Assembly (NCBI GenBank): GCA_016931085.1
Contig: JAFGFO010000376.1
Location: forward strand, 1 to 12,279
DNA length: 12,279 nt
Origin: Thermoflexales bacterium
Lineage (GTDB): Bacteria > Chloroflexota > Anaerolineae > Fen-1058
Direction of reading: 5' to 3'
Shown: piece by piece, positions 6,681 through 12,279 of the stretch
How positions within the stretch are numbered: position 1 is the first letter of the stretch
Layout of the letters: the number at the start of each line of letters is the position of its first letter
Translations under genes and position numbers: made by a program
The notes under the pieces: model-generated
Database searches by the model: none
Told to the model about the DNA's origin: nothing
What the model saw: only the letters and a program-made list of their open reading frames with translations

Positions 6681-7105
6681 GAGACGAAGAGTTCGAACCC
6701 AGGATTATTTATTTCTTGTGCAGTTGGTGCGGTTCCGGCGGCGGCGAAACCGCCGCCGCGCACCATTTGCACTATCCGGAAAACGTGACGCCCTACCGGG
6801 TCAATTGCACCGGGGCGCTGCCAACGGTGCATATCCTGCGCCCGCTGCTCGAGGGAGCTGATGGCGTGGCGATCAGCGGCTGCCACCCAGGCGACTGTCA
6901 CTACAACGACGGCAATTTTCACGCCCGGCGGCGGGTTGCATTGGTCAAAAGCCTGTTGGACACGCTGGGACTGGGATCCGAGCGCGTCTGGTTTCGTTAC
7001 GTGGCGCACGGCGAAGGACAACGATTTGTAGACACGGCCGCCGAGTTCAACGACCATATCAAAAAGTTGGGACCCAATCCACTCAAGACGAGGAGGGACA
7101 CATGA
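6677..7105 (+). CDS. mvhD: MvhD-like electron-transfer subunit, copy 1 (divergent)
   Basis: MvhD is a small [2Fe-2S] protein that passes electrons from a hydrogenase, formate dehydrogenase or NADH module to HdrA. This 142-residue copy keeps all five family cysteines: Cys15 and Cys18 (FLCSWC), Cys44 (VNCTGA), Cys69 and Cys74 (GCHPGDCHY), followed by the conserved GNFHARRRV. It differs from usual members at two places near the cluster: CSWCGSGGGETA replaces CNWC-x-Y-x-x-AD, and CTGA replaces CSGR (Ala47 for Arg). The GTG start at 6677 overlaps the HdrA stop (GTGA) with GGAGG at 6666-6670, so the two are translationally coupled and almost surely partners. The divergence from copy 2 suggests a different docking partner or cluster potential. 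Confidence 0.9.
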   Translation: MRDEEFEPRIIYFLCSWCGSGGGETAAAHHLHYPENVTPYRVNCTGALPTVHILRPLLEGADGVAISGCHPGDCHYNDGNFHARRRVALVKSLLDTLGLGSERVWFRYVAHGEGQRFVDTAAEFNDHIKKLGPNPLKTRRDT

Positions 7106-8268
7106 ACGACAAAGGCGCACGCTGGCCAGCCAGCGACGGCATCGAGGCGGCGCTCGTCGCCTGGCTAAAACAAGCACTGGACAAGCACGTCTTTGACGCG
7201 CTGCTCATACCTGTCGAGGTGCCGGCCGGTGATTCGTTCGCCTACTTGTTGCTGCAAGCCCCGGCTATTCTCGAGCGCGCCCGTCCGCTGCCGCCCGTGA
7301 TGCCTGTCCAGGGCGGCAAAGCGATCAGCCGGCTGACCATCGGCAGCCACGGCGACAGTCAACCCACCTTGAAACGCATCGCGGCTGTGGTGCGACCGTG
7401 TGAGGCGCGGGCGACTGTCGAGCTGAGTAAGCTCAAGCAGGCCTACCTGGACAAGCTGTGCATCATCAGCCTGGATTGCCCCGGCGTGTTGCCGCTGGCC
7501 GATTATCTCCAGGATCCGGCGGCTGGCGCGGCCCGCTTTGCGGAAGCCTCTTCGCGGTGGGACCGCTCCCCGATGCGAGCGAATTGCCAGATCTGCAATC
7601 ATTTTAGCATGCCGCTCTCTGACTTGCACGTCGGCACCTTGGGCAGCACGGACGCAACCGTCCTCATCATCCCTGGCAGTCCCCAGGGGGCGAGTGTTTT
7701 GGAGGCGCTCGATATGCCTTTAGACGCGCCCCTGGACGGCTGGGCTAAACGCGTTGAGGAGCTTGAACTTGTCCAGACAGAGCGACGCCGGCAGGCTCAC
7801 GCCGAGCTGAGTGAAGCCATTGCAGGGACGGATAATCTGCTGGACGTGTTCAGCAGTTGTATCAATTGCCATAACTGCCAGCGGGTCTGCCCGGTGTGCT
7901 ATTGTCGCCAGTGCTACTTTGAATCGGCGGCATTGAAACTTACCCCTGACAACTACCTGGCGCGCTCGAAGCGAAAAGGCGCCTTGAGGTTTCCGCCGGA
8001 CACCCTGCTGTTCCACATCGGGCGGGCATCGCACATGATCCTGTCGTGCGTTTCGTGTGGGGCGTGCCAGGACGCCTGTCCTATGGACATTCCGGTCGGC
8101 CAGGTATTCAGCTTGTTGGCGGATCGGGCGCAAGCCGTATTCAGCTACGTCGCGGGTGAGAGCCTGGAGGCAGCGCTGCCTATGGTAGACTATGAGGTGG
8201 ACGAACTCCACCACGTGGAACAACCCTACGTAGAGATGTACCGCAAACAGGAGGTGCAGAATGCCTGA
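7102..8268 (+). CDS. HydB/AsrA-related 4Fe-4S dicluster subunit, paralog 1
   Basis: This 388-residue Fe-S protein resembles the beta subunits of sulfhydrogenase (HydB) and anaerobic sulfite reductase (AsrA); databases may also label it FrhB/FdhB-like. The N-terminal half has the RPCEARA motif (Cys100) and a CQICNHF pair near 165. Around Cys253 lies CINCHNCQRVCPVCYC plus RQCYF, giving a ferredoxin motif with extra cysteines; a second ferredoxin motif starts at Cys316 (CVSCGACQDACPMDIPV). No membrane segment is seen. AGGAGG (7091-7096) sits five bases before the ATG, and the start overlaps the MvhD stop (ATGA). The following gene overlaps by 8 bases. The likely role is wiring electrons between MvhD/HdrA and another redox partner; the partner is not shown by the sequence. 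Confidence 0.85.
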   Translation: MNDKGARWPASDGIEAALVAWLKQALDKHVFDALLIPVEVPAGDSFAYLLLQAPAILERARPLPPVMPVQGGKAISRLTIGSHGDSQPTLKRIAAVVRPCEARATVELSKLKQAYLDKLCIISLDCPGVLPLADYLQDPAAGAARFAEASSRWDRSPMRANCQICNHFSMPLSDLHVGTLGSTDATVLIIPGSPQGASVLEALDMPLDAPLDGWAKRVEELELVQTERRRQAHAELSEAIAGTDNLLDVFSSCINCHNCQRVCPVCYCRQCYFESAALKLTPDNYLARSKRKGALRFPPDTLLFHIGRASHMILSCVSCGACQDACPMDIPVGQVFSLLADRAQAVFSYVAGESLEAALPMVDYEVDELHHVEQPYVEMYRKQEVQNA

Positions 8269-9382
8269 CGGTCTGAAAATTAACAAGGGGGCCGAACAAG
8301 TCATGCGCGAGCTGCTTGGGTCCCTTCTGGACAGCGGTAAAGTGAGCGGCGTGCTGGCCCTGGGAAAGGCCGGGGGCGCCAAAGGGGGTATCGCGTATTC
8401 TCTATTCACAGACCCGCAGGCGTTCGGAGTGGATGGCGCGGCGCTGCCCCTGCTGCCCTTTATGCCCGCCAACGCGGGCGGGTTGCTTTCCCGACTGACC
8501 TTGAAGGGGCCGCTCACCGAGCCGGTCGCGGCCGTGATCAAACCGTGCGAAGTGCGCGCGTTTATCGAACTGCTAAAACTCCAGCAGGGCAGCCTGGATA
8601 ATCTCCTGATCATCAGTTCAACCTGCGGCGGCGTTTATCCGCTTGGTGTGGGGGGCGACGGCGGCCTGGACAAGGCCCTGCCCGGATACTGGGCGGGGGT
8701 GAAGCGAGGCGAGTTGGATGAGGACGTCAGGCCGAGCTGCCGCACGTGTGTGAGCTTTGTTCCCGGCCAGGCCGATATCACGCTCGCCTTGCTGGGAGAG
8801 GCGGATCTCGACACGCACTGCACGCTTTACTTCAATACCGAAAGAGGAGCTGACTGTGTAGACGGATTGGAGGGCCTGGAGGGCGCACCTCTATCAGATG
8901 ACTTGGAGACGGAAGCGATCCGGCGCTCCCGAGGCCAGCGCGAGGCCTACCGCGAACAACTGTTTGCCGGGGTCCAAGTTGGCCTGGAGGGCATGATCCG
9001 CACCTTTGGCCGCTGCATTGGCTGCCACGCGTGCAAGACGGTCTGCCCAATCTGCTATTGCCATTTGTGCTATTTCGATTCTCAGATTTGCGAGCACGCG
9101 CCCGATTTCTACGCAGCCGAGTTGGAAAGAAAAGGGGGGGTGCGCGTGCCAACCGGCACCGTCTTTTTCCAGCTCGGACGGCTCATGCACATGAGCGTCT
9201 CTTGCGTGGGGTGCGGGATGTGCACCGATGTATGCCCGGCCGACATCCCCGTTTCGACCATCTTTTCCAAAGTAGGCGCATCTGTTCAGGCCTTGTTTGA
9301 CTATCAGCCAGGTATGGATGTGAATCAGGAACGCCCGTTGAGTACTTTTGAAGAACAAGAGTTGGCTCAGGTGGCCGTATAG
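8261..9382 (+). CDS. HydB/AsrA-related 4Fe-4S dicluster subunit, paralog 2
   Basis: This protein of 373 residues is a clear paralog of the gene just upstream, with the same order of motifs at nearly the same positions: KPCEVRA (Cys96), CRTCVSF near 160, CIGCHACKTVCPICYC plus HLCYF from Cys252, and CVGCGMCTDVCPADIPV from Cys315. The pair probably arose by tandem duplication; the matching spacing suggests both keep the same fold and could form a heterodimer. AGGAGGT (8249-8255) lies five bases before the ATG, inside the end of the preceding gene. The next gene follows after 16 bases. The C-terminal tail past residue 350 is acidic and carries no motif. As with its paralog, a soluble electron-wiring role beside MvhD and HdrA is likely. 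Confidence 0.85.
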   Translation: MPDGLKINKGAEQVMRELLGSLLDSGKVSGVLALGKAGGAKGGIAYSLFTDPQAFGVDGAALPLLPFMPANAGGLLSRLTLKGPLTEPVAAVIKPCEVRAFIELLKLQQGSLDNLLIISSTCGGVYPLGVGGDGGLDKALPGYWAGVKRGELDEDVRPSCRTCVSFVPGQADITLALLGEADLDTHCTLYFNTERGADCVDGLEGLEGAPLSDDLETEAIRRSRGQREAYREQLFAGVQVGLEGMIRTFGRCIGCHACKTVCPICYCHLCYFDSQICEHAPDFYAAELERKGGVRVPTGTVFFQLGRLMHMSVSCVGCGMCTDVCPADIPVSTIFSKVGASVQALFDYQPGMDVNQERPLSTFEEQELAQVAV

Positions 9383-9398
9383 GGCCTTGGGAGAAACC

Positions 9399-9830
9399 AT
9401 GGAAAATCAACAGTTTACACCTAAAATCGTGGGATTTCTTTGTAACTGGTGTACGTATGCCGCTGCCGATTCGGCCGGAGTGGCCAGGCTCAAGATGCCG
9501 CCTTCGGTCATGGTTGTGCGCGTGATGTGTTCCGGCCGGGTTAATCCACTGTTTGTGCTCACCGCTTTCCTCAGGGGGGCAGACGGCGTGTTGATCAGCG
9601 GCTGCTGGCCCGGTCAGTGTCACTACCAGAGAGGGAACTTGCACGCGCGCCGGCGGGTGGCAATGCTCAAGAGTATCTTGGATACCCTGGAACTCGATAT
9701 GGCGGATCGCTTCAGGCTGTCGTGGATCTCGGCCTCCGAGGCCCCCCGCTTCGAGCACACGGTCCACGAGTTCACGGAGAACATCAAGCAATTGGGGCCC
9801 AGTCCCATTGGGGATGAGTTGTTTGTGTGA
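9399..9830 (+). CDS. mvhD: MvhD-like electron-transfer subunit, copy 2 (canonical)
   Basis: This 143-residue protein is a second MvhD homolog, with a more typical sequence than copy 1: CNWCTYAAADSAG (Cys15, Cys18), VMCSGRVNP (Cys44), GADGVLISGCWPGQCHY (Cys69, Cys74) and GNLHARRRV. The five cysteines fall at the same residue numbers as in copy 1, which shows direct homology. The frame is open further upstream (to 9348, overlapping the preceding gene), but I chose the ATG at 9399: GGGAGA lies five bases before it and the family fold starts there. It lies between dicluster paralogs 2 and 3, so the operon may encode two electron-input arms, each with its own MvhD. Confidence 0.92.
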   Translation: MENQQFTPKIVGFLCNWCTYAAADSAGVARLKMPPSVMVVRVMCSGRVNPLFVLTAFLRGADGVLISGCWPGQCHYQRGNLHARRRVAMLKSILDTLELDMADRFRLSWISASEAPRFEHTVHEFTENIKQLGPSPIGDELFV

Positions 9831-9896
9831 GCGGGTGAGCCTCGTCACGGCCGGCGACGGTCATCCCGCCGCTCCCACACAAGCAAATGCGTTGAT

Positions 9897-9901
9897 GGAG
9901 G
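9897..9901 (+). promoter_or_regulatory. Shine-Dalgarno site deciding the start of paralog 3
   Basis: GGAGG here lies five bases before a GTG at 9907, an ideal spacing. The reading frame is open back to 9808, overlapping the previous gene, but the ATGs at 9808 and 9895 have no such site and the extra 33 residues match nothing in the sister proteins. The GTG is therefore preferred, which leaves a 76-base spacer (9831-9906) with no other recognisable content. Confidence 0.7.
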
Positions 9902-9906
9902 CTAAG

Positions 9907-10806
9907 GTGAGCCAAAGCACAACTTTTCAACAGCAAGAAGAACGCATCCGGGCCAAGGCCAGGGAGCTGCTCCAAGATGGGCAGGTTCAGTGCGTCATCG
10001 GCTACGAGCTGGGTTCGCGCGGCCAGGTTCGCCCGGCGTTCGTCTACGACGCCGGCGATGTGGATCGCCTGGTGTGGAACCCCGGCTGCACTCACAACCT
10101 GGTCACCTACTTGCACGACAAGAAGAAAGCGCCTCGCAAAGGCGAGCCAGTTCCCTCGCTAGCCATCGTCGTCAAGCCGTGTGACAGCCGGGCCATCAAC
10201 GTGCTTTTGGCCGAAAGCCAGATCGAGCGCGAGAAAATTCACGTCATCGGCCTGACGTGCGAGGGCGTGGTGGAAGGCGCTGGCTTTAGCGGACAAAGTG
10301 ACACGCGATTGCAAGCGCGCTGCTTGCGCTGCGCCGAACGCACGCCCGTGATCTATGACACGCTGATCGGCGAGCCGCTGACGGTCGAGGCCACGGACGA
10401 TTTCGCGGACGTGGCTGCGCTCGAGGCCAAGACGCCCGCCGAGCGCGCCGCCTTTTGGCTGAAGCAGTACGAGCGCTGCATCCGCTGCTACGCCTGCCGC
10501 CAGGTTTGCCCCGGCTGTTATTGCACGGTGTGCATGTTCGAGCGCGACGATTCGCTGTGGGGGGGCATCGCCATAGACCTCAAGGAAAAGGAATTCTTTC
10601 ACCTGGGCCGGGCCTATCACCTGGCCGCCCGCTGTGTCGAATGTGACGAGTGCGAGCGGGTCTGCCCGATGCGCTTGCCACTCAGTTTGCTGAATCGCAA
10701 GCTGGCGAGAGAAGTGCGGGACTTGTTTAGCTATCGCGCCGGCGTCGAGCCTGGCACGTCGCCGCTGTTGACTATGCTGGCCGAAGGGGAGGATGCGCTG
10801 ATATGA
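9907..10806 (+). CDS. HydB/AsrA-related 4Fe-4S dicluster subunit, paralog 3 (short)
   Basis: This 299-residue protein repeats the plan of the two upstream paralogs in a shorter form: KPCDSRA (Cys92), CLRCAE in place of the CxxC pair (near 140), CIRCYACRQVCPGCYC plus TVCMF from Cys191, and CVECDECERVCPMRLPL from Cys243. The segment between the CxxC pair and the first ferredoxin motif is about 35 residues shorter than in paralogs 1 and 2, and both motifs are richer in charged residues, which may shift cluster potential or partner choice. The N-terminus (QQEERIRAKARELL) is helical and charged. The GTG start is set by GGAGG at 9897-9901; a longer form from 9808 is possible but less likely. The stop overlaps the next start as ATGA. 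It is soluble, with no membrane segment. Confidence 0.83.
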   Translation: MSQSTTFQQQEERIRAKARELLQDGQVQCVIGYELGSRGQVRPAFVYDAGDVDRLVWNPGCTHNLVTYLHDKKKAPRKGEPVPSLAIVVKPCDSRAINVLLAESQIEREKIHVIGLTCEGVVEGAGFSGQSDTRLQARCLRCAERTPVIYDTLIGEPLTVEATDDFADVAALEAKTPAERAAFWLKQYERCIRCYACRQVCPGCYCTVCMFERDDSLWGGIAIDLKEKEFFHLGRAYHLAARCVECDECERVCPMRLPLSLLNRKLAREVRDLFSYRAGVEPGTSPLLTMLAEGEDALI

Positions 10807-11792
10807 AAATCATCACTCAAGAAGCCCTCAACGCCTGGCTCGACCGGCTCGCCGCCGACTATGAGCTGATCGCTCCCCGCACGCTCGACGGCCTCGTGCT
10901 CTACCAGCCCGTCAGCAGCAGCGCGGACATCACTTTTTCCTACACACGCCCCAAGCTGTCGGCCAAAGACGTGGTTTTTCCGCCCACTGAGCGCATGGTG
11001 CAGATTGAAAAGACTGACCAGCACGTGACTGTGGCTGAAGTCGAGGTGCGGAAACGACTGGTCTTTGGCCTGCGCCCGTGCGACGCGCACGGCCTGGCCG
11101 TGCTAGATGCCGTCTTTTTGAAGGAGCCGCCTGATGCAAGCTATGCGCGGCAGCGCGAAGCGGCCACGCTGATCGGCCTGGCCTGCCCGCAGATGTGGGA
11201 CGGCTGCTTTTGCACTCGAATGGGTGGGGCGCCGGACGACGCCAGCCACCTGGACATTTTGCTCACGGCGGTGGAAAACGGCTATGCCGTCAACGCCGTC
11301 ACGGACAAGGGGCGAGCGCTCGTCGAGGGCCTGGCGCTGCAAGAGCGTGAAGGCTCGCCGCCTCGCCCGGCCATCGTAGAGGGCGAGCCGCCTCTGCCGC
11401 CCGAGCAGTGGCCGGCGCTCTTCAATGACCGCTATTGGGATCTGCTGGCCGAACGCTGCATCGGCTGCCGCATCTGCGCCTACGTCTGCCCCACTTGCCG
11501 GTGTTTTGACGTGCGCGACGAGCTGGCCGAGCGGCGCACCAGGTATGCCAGGTATGACCGGCTGCGCGCCTGGGACAGTTGCACCGGCGCGAACTACCGG
11601 GTCACGGCCGGCGGGCACAACCCGCGCCCGACCAAGGGCGCGCGCCTGCGCAATCGCTTCTTTTGCAAATTCTACTACATGCACCAGGATTATGACACGA
11701 GCGGCTGCGTCGGCTGCGGACGCTGCATCGAGGCTTGCCCGGTCAACATTGACATCGTGGAAATGCTGCAAGACGTGAAACGTAAAACGTAA
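10803..11792 (+). CDS. HydB/AsrA-like iron-sulfur subunit (partner of a HydG-type flavoprotein)
   Basis: This 329-residue protein is the closest of the four dicluster proteins to canonical HydB (sulfhydrogenase beta), AsrA and FlxB-type subunits. It shows FGLRPCDAHG (Cys93), CIGCRICAYVCPTCRCFDV from Cys219, the family hallmark WDSC followed by GGHNPRPTK, and CVGCGRCIEACPVNIDIV from Cys302. In HydBG, AsrAB and related pairs this subunit carries [4Fe-4S] clusters between the FAD/NAD(P) protein and the catalytic module. The next gene encodes exactly such a flavoprotein, as expected. The ATG overlaps the previous stop (ATGA), with AGGGGAGG at 10785-10792. The last codons (KRKT) come from a short heptameric repeat (11773-11793), so the C-terminal end is probably repeat-derived. 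Confidence 0.9.
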   Translation: MKIITQEALNAWLDRLAADYELIAPRTLDGLVLYQPVSSSADITFSYTRPKLSAKDVVFPPTERMVQIEKTDQHVTVAEVEVRKRLVFGLRPCDAHGLAVLDAVFLKEPPDASYARQREAATLIGLACPQMWDGCFCTRMGGAPDDASHLDILLTAVENGYAVNAVTDKGRALVEGLALQEREGSPPRPAIVEGEPPLPPEQWPALFNDRYWDLLAERCIGCRICAYVCPTCRCFDVRDELAERRTRYARYDRLRAWDSCTGANYRVTAGGHNPRPTKGARLRNRFFCKFYYMHQDYDTSGCVGCGRCIEACPVNIDIVEMLQDVKRKT

Positions 11793-11793
11793 G
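11773..11793. repeat. Three heptamer repeats at a gene junction
   Basis: Three 7-base units run in tandem: ACGTGAA, ACGTAAA and ACGTAAG. They encode the last residues and the stop codon of the HydB-like gene and run into the ribosome binding site of the next gene. The unit length is the same as in the longer array 21 bases downstream. Confidence 0.6.
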
Positions 11794-11797
11794 GGGG
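11791..11797 (+). promoter_or_regulatory. Shine-Dalgarno site deciding the start of the flavoprotein
   Basis: AAGGGGG lies four bases before the ATG at 11802. The other in-frame ATG (11871), where the conserved fold begins, is preceded by ACTCTCCAATCCC and has no ribosome binding site. This favours translation through the repeat array. Confidence 0.65.
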
Positions 11798-11801
11798 CTG
11801 C

Positions 11802-12279
11802 ATGACTGAGGGTGAACTCGAAACTCGCAACTCGAAACTCGCAACTCGCAACTCGCAACTCTCCAATCCCATGCGCCCTCACCTCGGCAAGCTCGTAGGG
11901 AAAAAGGCGCTGGGGACCGATATCGGGCTGTTTCAAATCGAGCTAACCGAGGCGGCCGGCAAGGAACAGTTTGCGAATTATCGCCCCGGCCAGTTTGCTT
12001 TCGTGTCTGCCCTGGGCGTGGGCGAGGCGCCGTTCGGCATCGCCTCGATTCCATCATCAGGCTTGTTGGAATTCGGCATCGCCCGCCTGGGCAGCGTGAC
12101 AGGCGCGCTTCACGCGCTGGAGCTCGGCGAGACGCTCGGCGTGCGCGGGCCGTTGGGCAACTGCTTCCCGATGGACGACATCAAGGGCAAGAACATCGTC
12201 GTGCTGGGCGGCGGCATCGGCGGCGCGCCGCTGCGGCCCGTCATCAACACGATCCTCGAAAATCGAAACGACTATGGAC
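11802..12279 (+). CDS. HydG/AsrB/FlxA-type FAD/NAD(P) oxidoreductase, 5' part only
   Basis: The gene runs off the window with 159 codons visible. It belongs to the ferredoxin-NADP reductase-like gamma subunits of sulfhydrogenase, anaerobic sulfite reductase and Flx complexes, which exchange electrons with NAD(P)H. Counting from the ATG at 11802, the FAD domain shows YRPGQFAFVS (60-69) and EAPFGIAS (75-82); RGPLGNCFPM (115-124) is the flavin/phosphate loop, and VVLGGGIGGAPLRPVI (133-148) opens the NAD(P)-binding domain. The C-terminal [2Fe-2S] motif typical of this family would lie past the edge. The first 23 residues are encoded largely by a heptamer repeat and match no family domain. The start at 11802 has a ribosome binding site; the one at 11871 has the better protein fit. 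Position after the HydB-like gene matches known HydBG and AsrAB pairs. Confidence 0.9.
   Translation, partial: MTEGELETRNSKLATRNSQLSNPMRPHLGKLVGKKALGTDIGLFQIELTEAAGKEQFANYRPGQFAFVSALGVGEAPFGIASIPSSGLLEFGIARLGSVTGALHALELGETLGVRGPLGNCFPMDDIKGKNIVVLGGGIGGAPLRPVINTILENRNDYG
11814..11862. repeat. Seven-copy heptamer tandem array inside a coding region
   Basis: Seven 7-base units run without a break: GAACTCG, AAACTCG, CAACTCG, AAACTCG, CAACTCG, CAACTCG and CAACTCT. The consensus is [A/C]AACTCG. The length, 49 bases, is not a multiple of three, so the copies are read in different phases and any change by one unit would shift the frame from the start at 11802. Heptamer arrays of this sort resemble the STRR repeats known in cyanobacteria, but the consensus differs from those I know. 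Confidence 0.9.

Noticed and set aside
9348..9398. Upstream extension of MvhD copy 2
   Set aside because: It overlaps the end of the previous gene and adds 17 residues before the normal family start, which has its own GGGAGA site.
9808..9906. N-terminal extension of dicluster paralog 3
   Set aside because: No ribosome binding site at the earlier ATGs, no match to sister proteins, and a strong GGAGG site serves the GTG at 9907.

Overview
The window (about 12.3 kb, G+C-rich) comes from a bacterium. All recognisable genes are on the + strand. Nothing in the sequence fixes the taxon. The mix of an HdrA/MvhD electron-transfer system, soluble two-component regulators, and palindromic and heptameric intergenic repeats suggests an anaerobic, G+C-rich bacterium, possibly an Anaerolineae-type Chloroflexota. 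That placement is inference only.

Block 1 (about 1-3081) is a cytosolic regulatory cassette. It runs: a CBS-pair protein fused to an anti-sigma-like ATPase domain, a stand-alone receiver, a second stand-alone receiver, and a GAF-histidine kinase without membrane segments. The last three genes overlap or abut, so they are probably co-translated. Similar CBS/ATPase plus receiver sets are known beside bacterial [FeFe]-hydrogenase and NADH-linked hydrogenase genes, so this cassette probably senses redox or energy state.

Block 2 (3082-3274) is a gene-free stretch with a nested palindromic repeat structure. Related or analogous palindromes lie at 3-58 and 1027-1059.

Block 3 (3275-12279, continuing past the edge) looks like one operon for a large flavin/iron-sulfur electron-transfer machine. 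It starts with a NifU/IscU-like scaffold protein that lacks one of the three canonical cluster cysteines. Then come a double-length HdrA, MvhD copy 1, two HydB-related dicluster proteins, MvhD copy 2, a third shorter dicluster protein, a canonical HydB/AsrA-like protein, and the start of a HydG/AsrB/FlxA-like FAD/NAD(P) oxidoreductase. Most junctions overlap or carry strong Shine-Dalgarno sequences. HdrA is the flavin-bifurcating subunit of heterodisulfide reductase complexes, MvhD feeds electrons to HdrA, and HydB/HydG pairs connect NAD(P)H to Fe-S chains. The set therefore reads as an NAD(P)H- and ferredoxin-linked bifurcating or confurcating complex. No HdrB/HdrC (CCG-domain) subunit and no hydrogenase or formate dehydrogenase catalytic subunit is in view, so the third redox partner is unknown.

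The main novelty candidates are the repeated architecture (two MvhD copies, four KPC[E/D] dicluster paralogs), the two-unit HdrA with a degenerate first Rossmann motif, the Cys-to-His NifU-like protein, and repeat DNA that has become part of protein ends.
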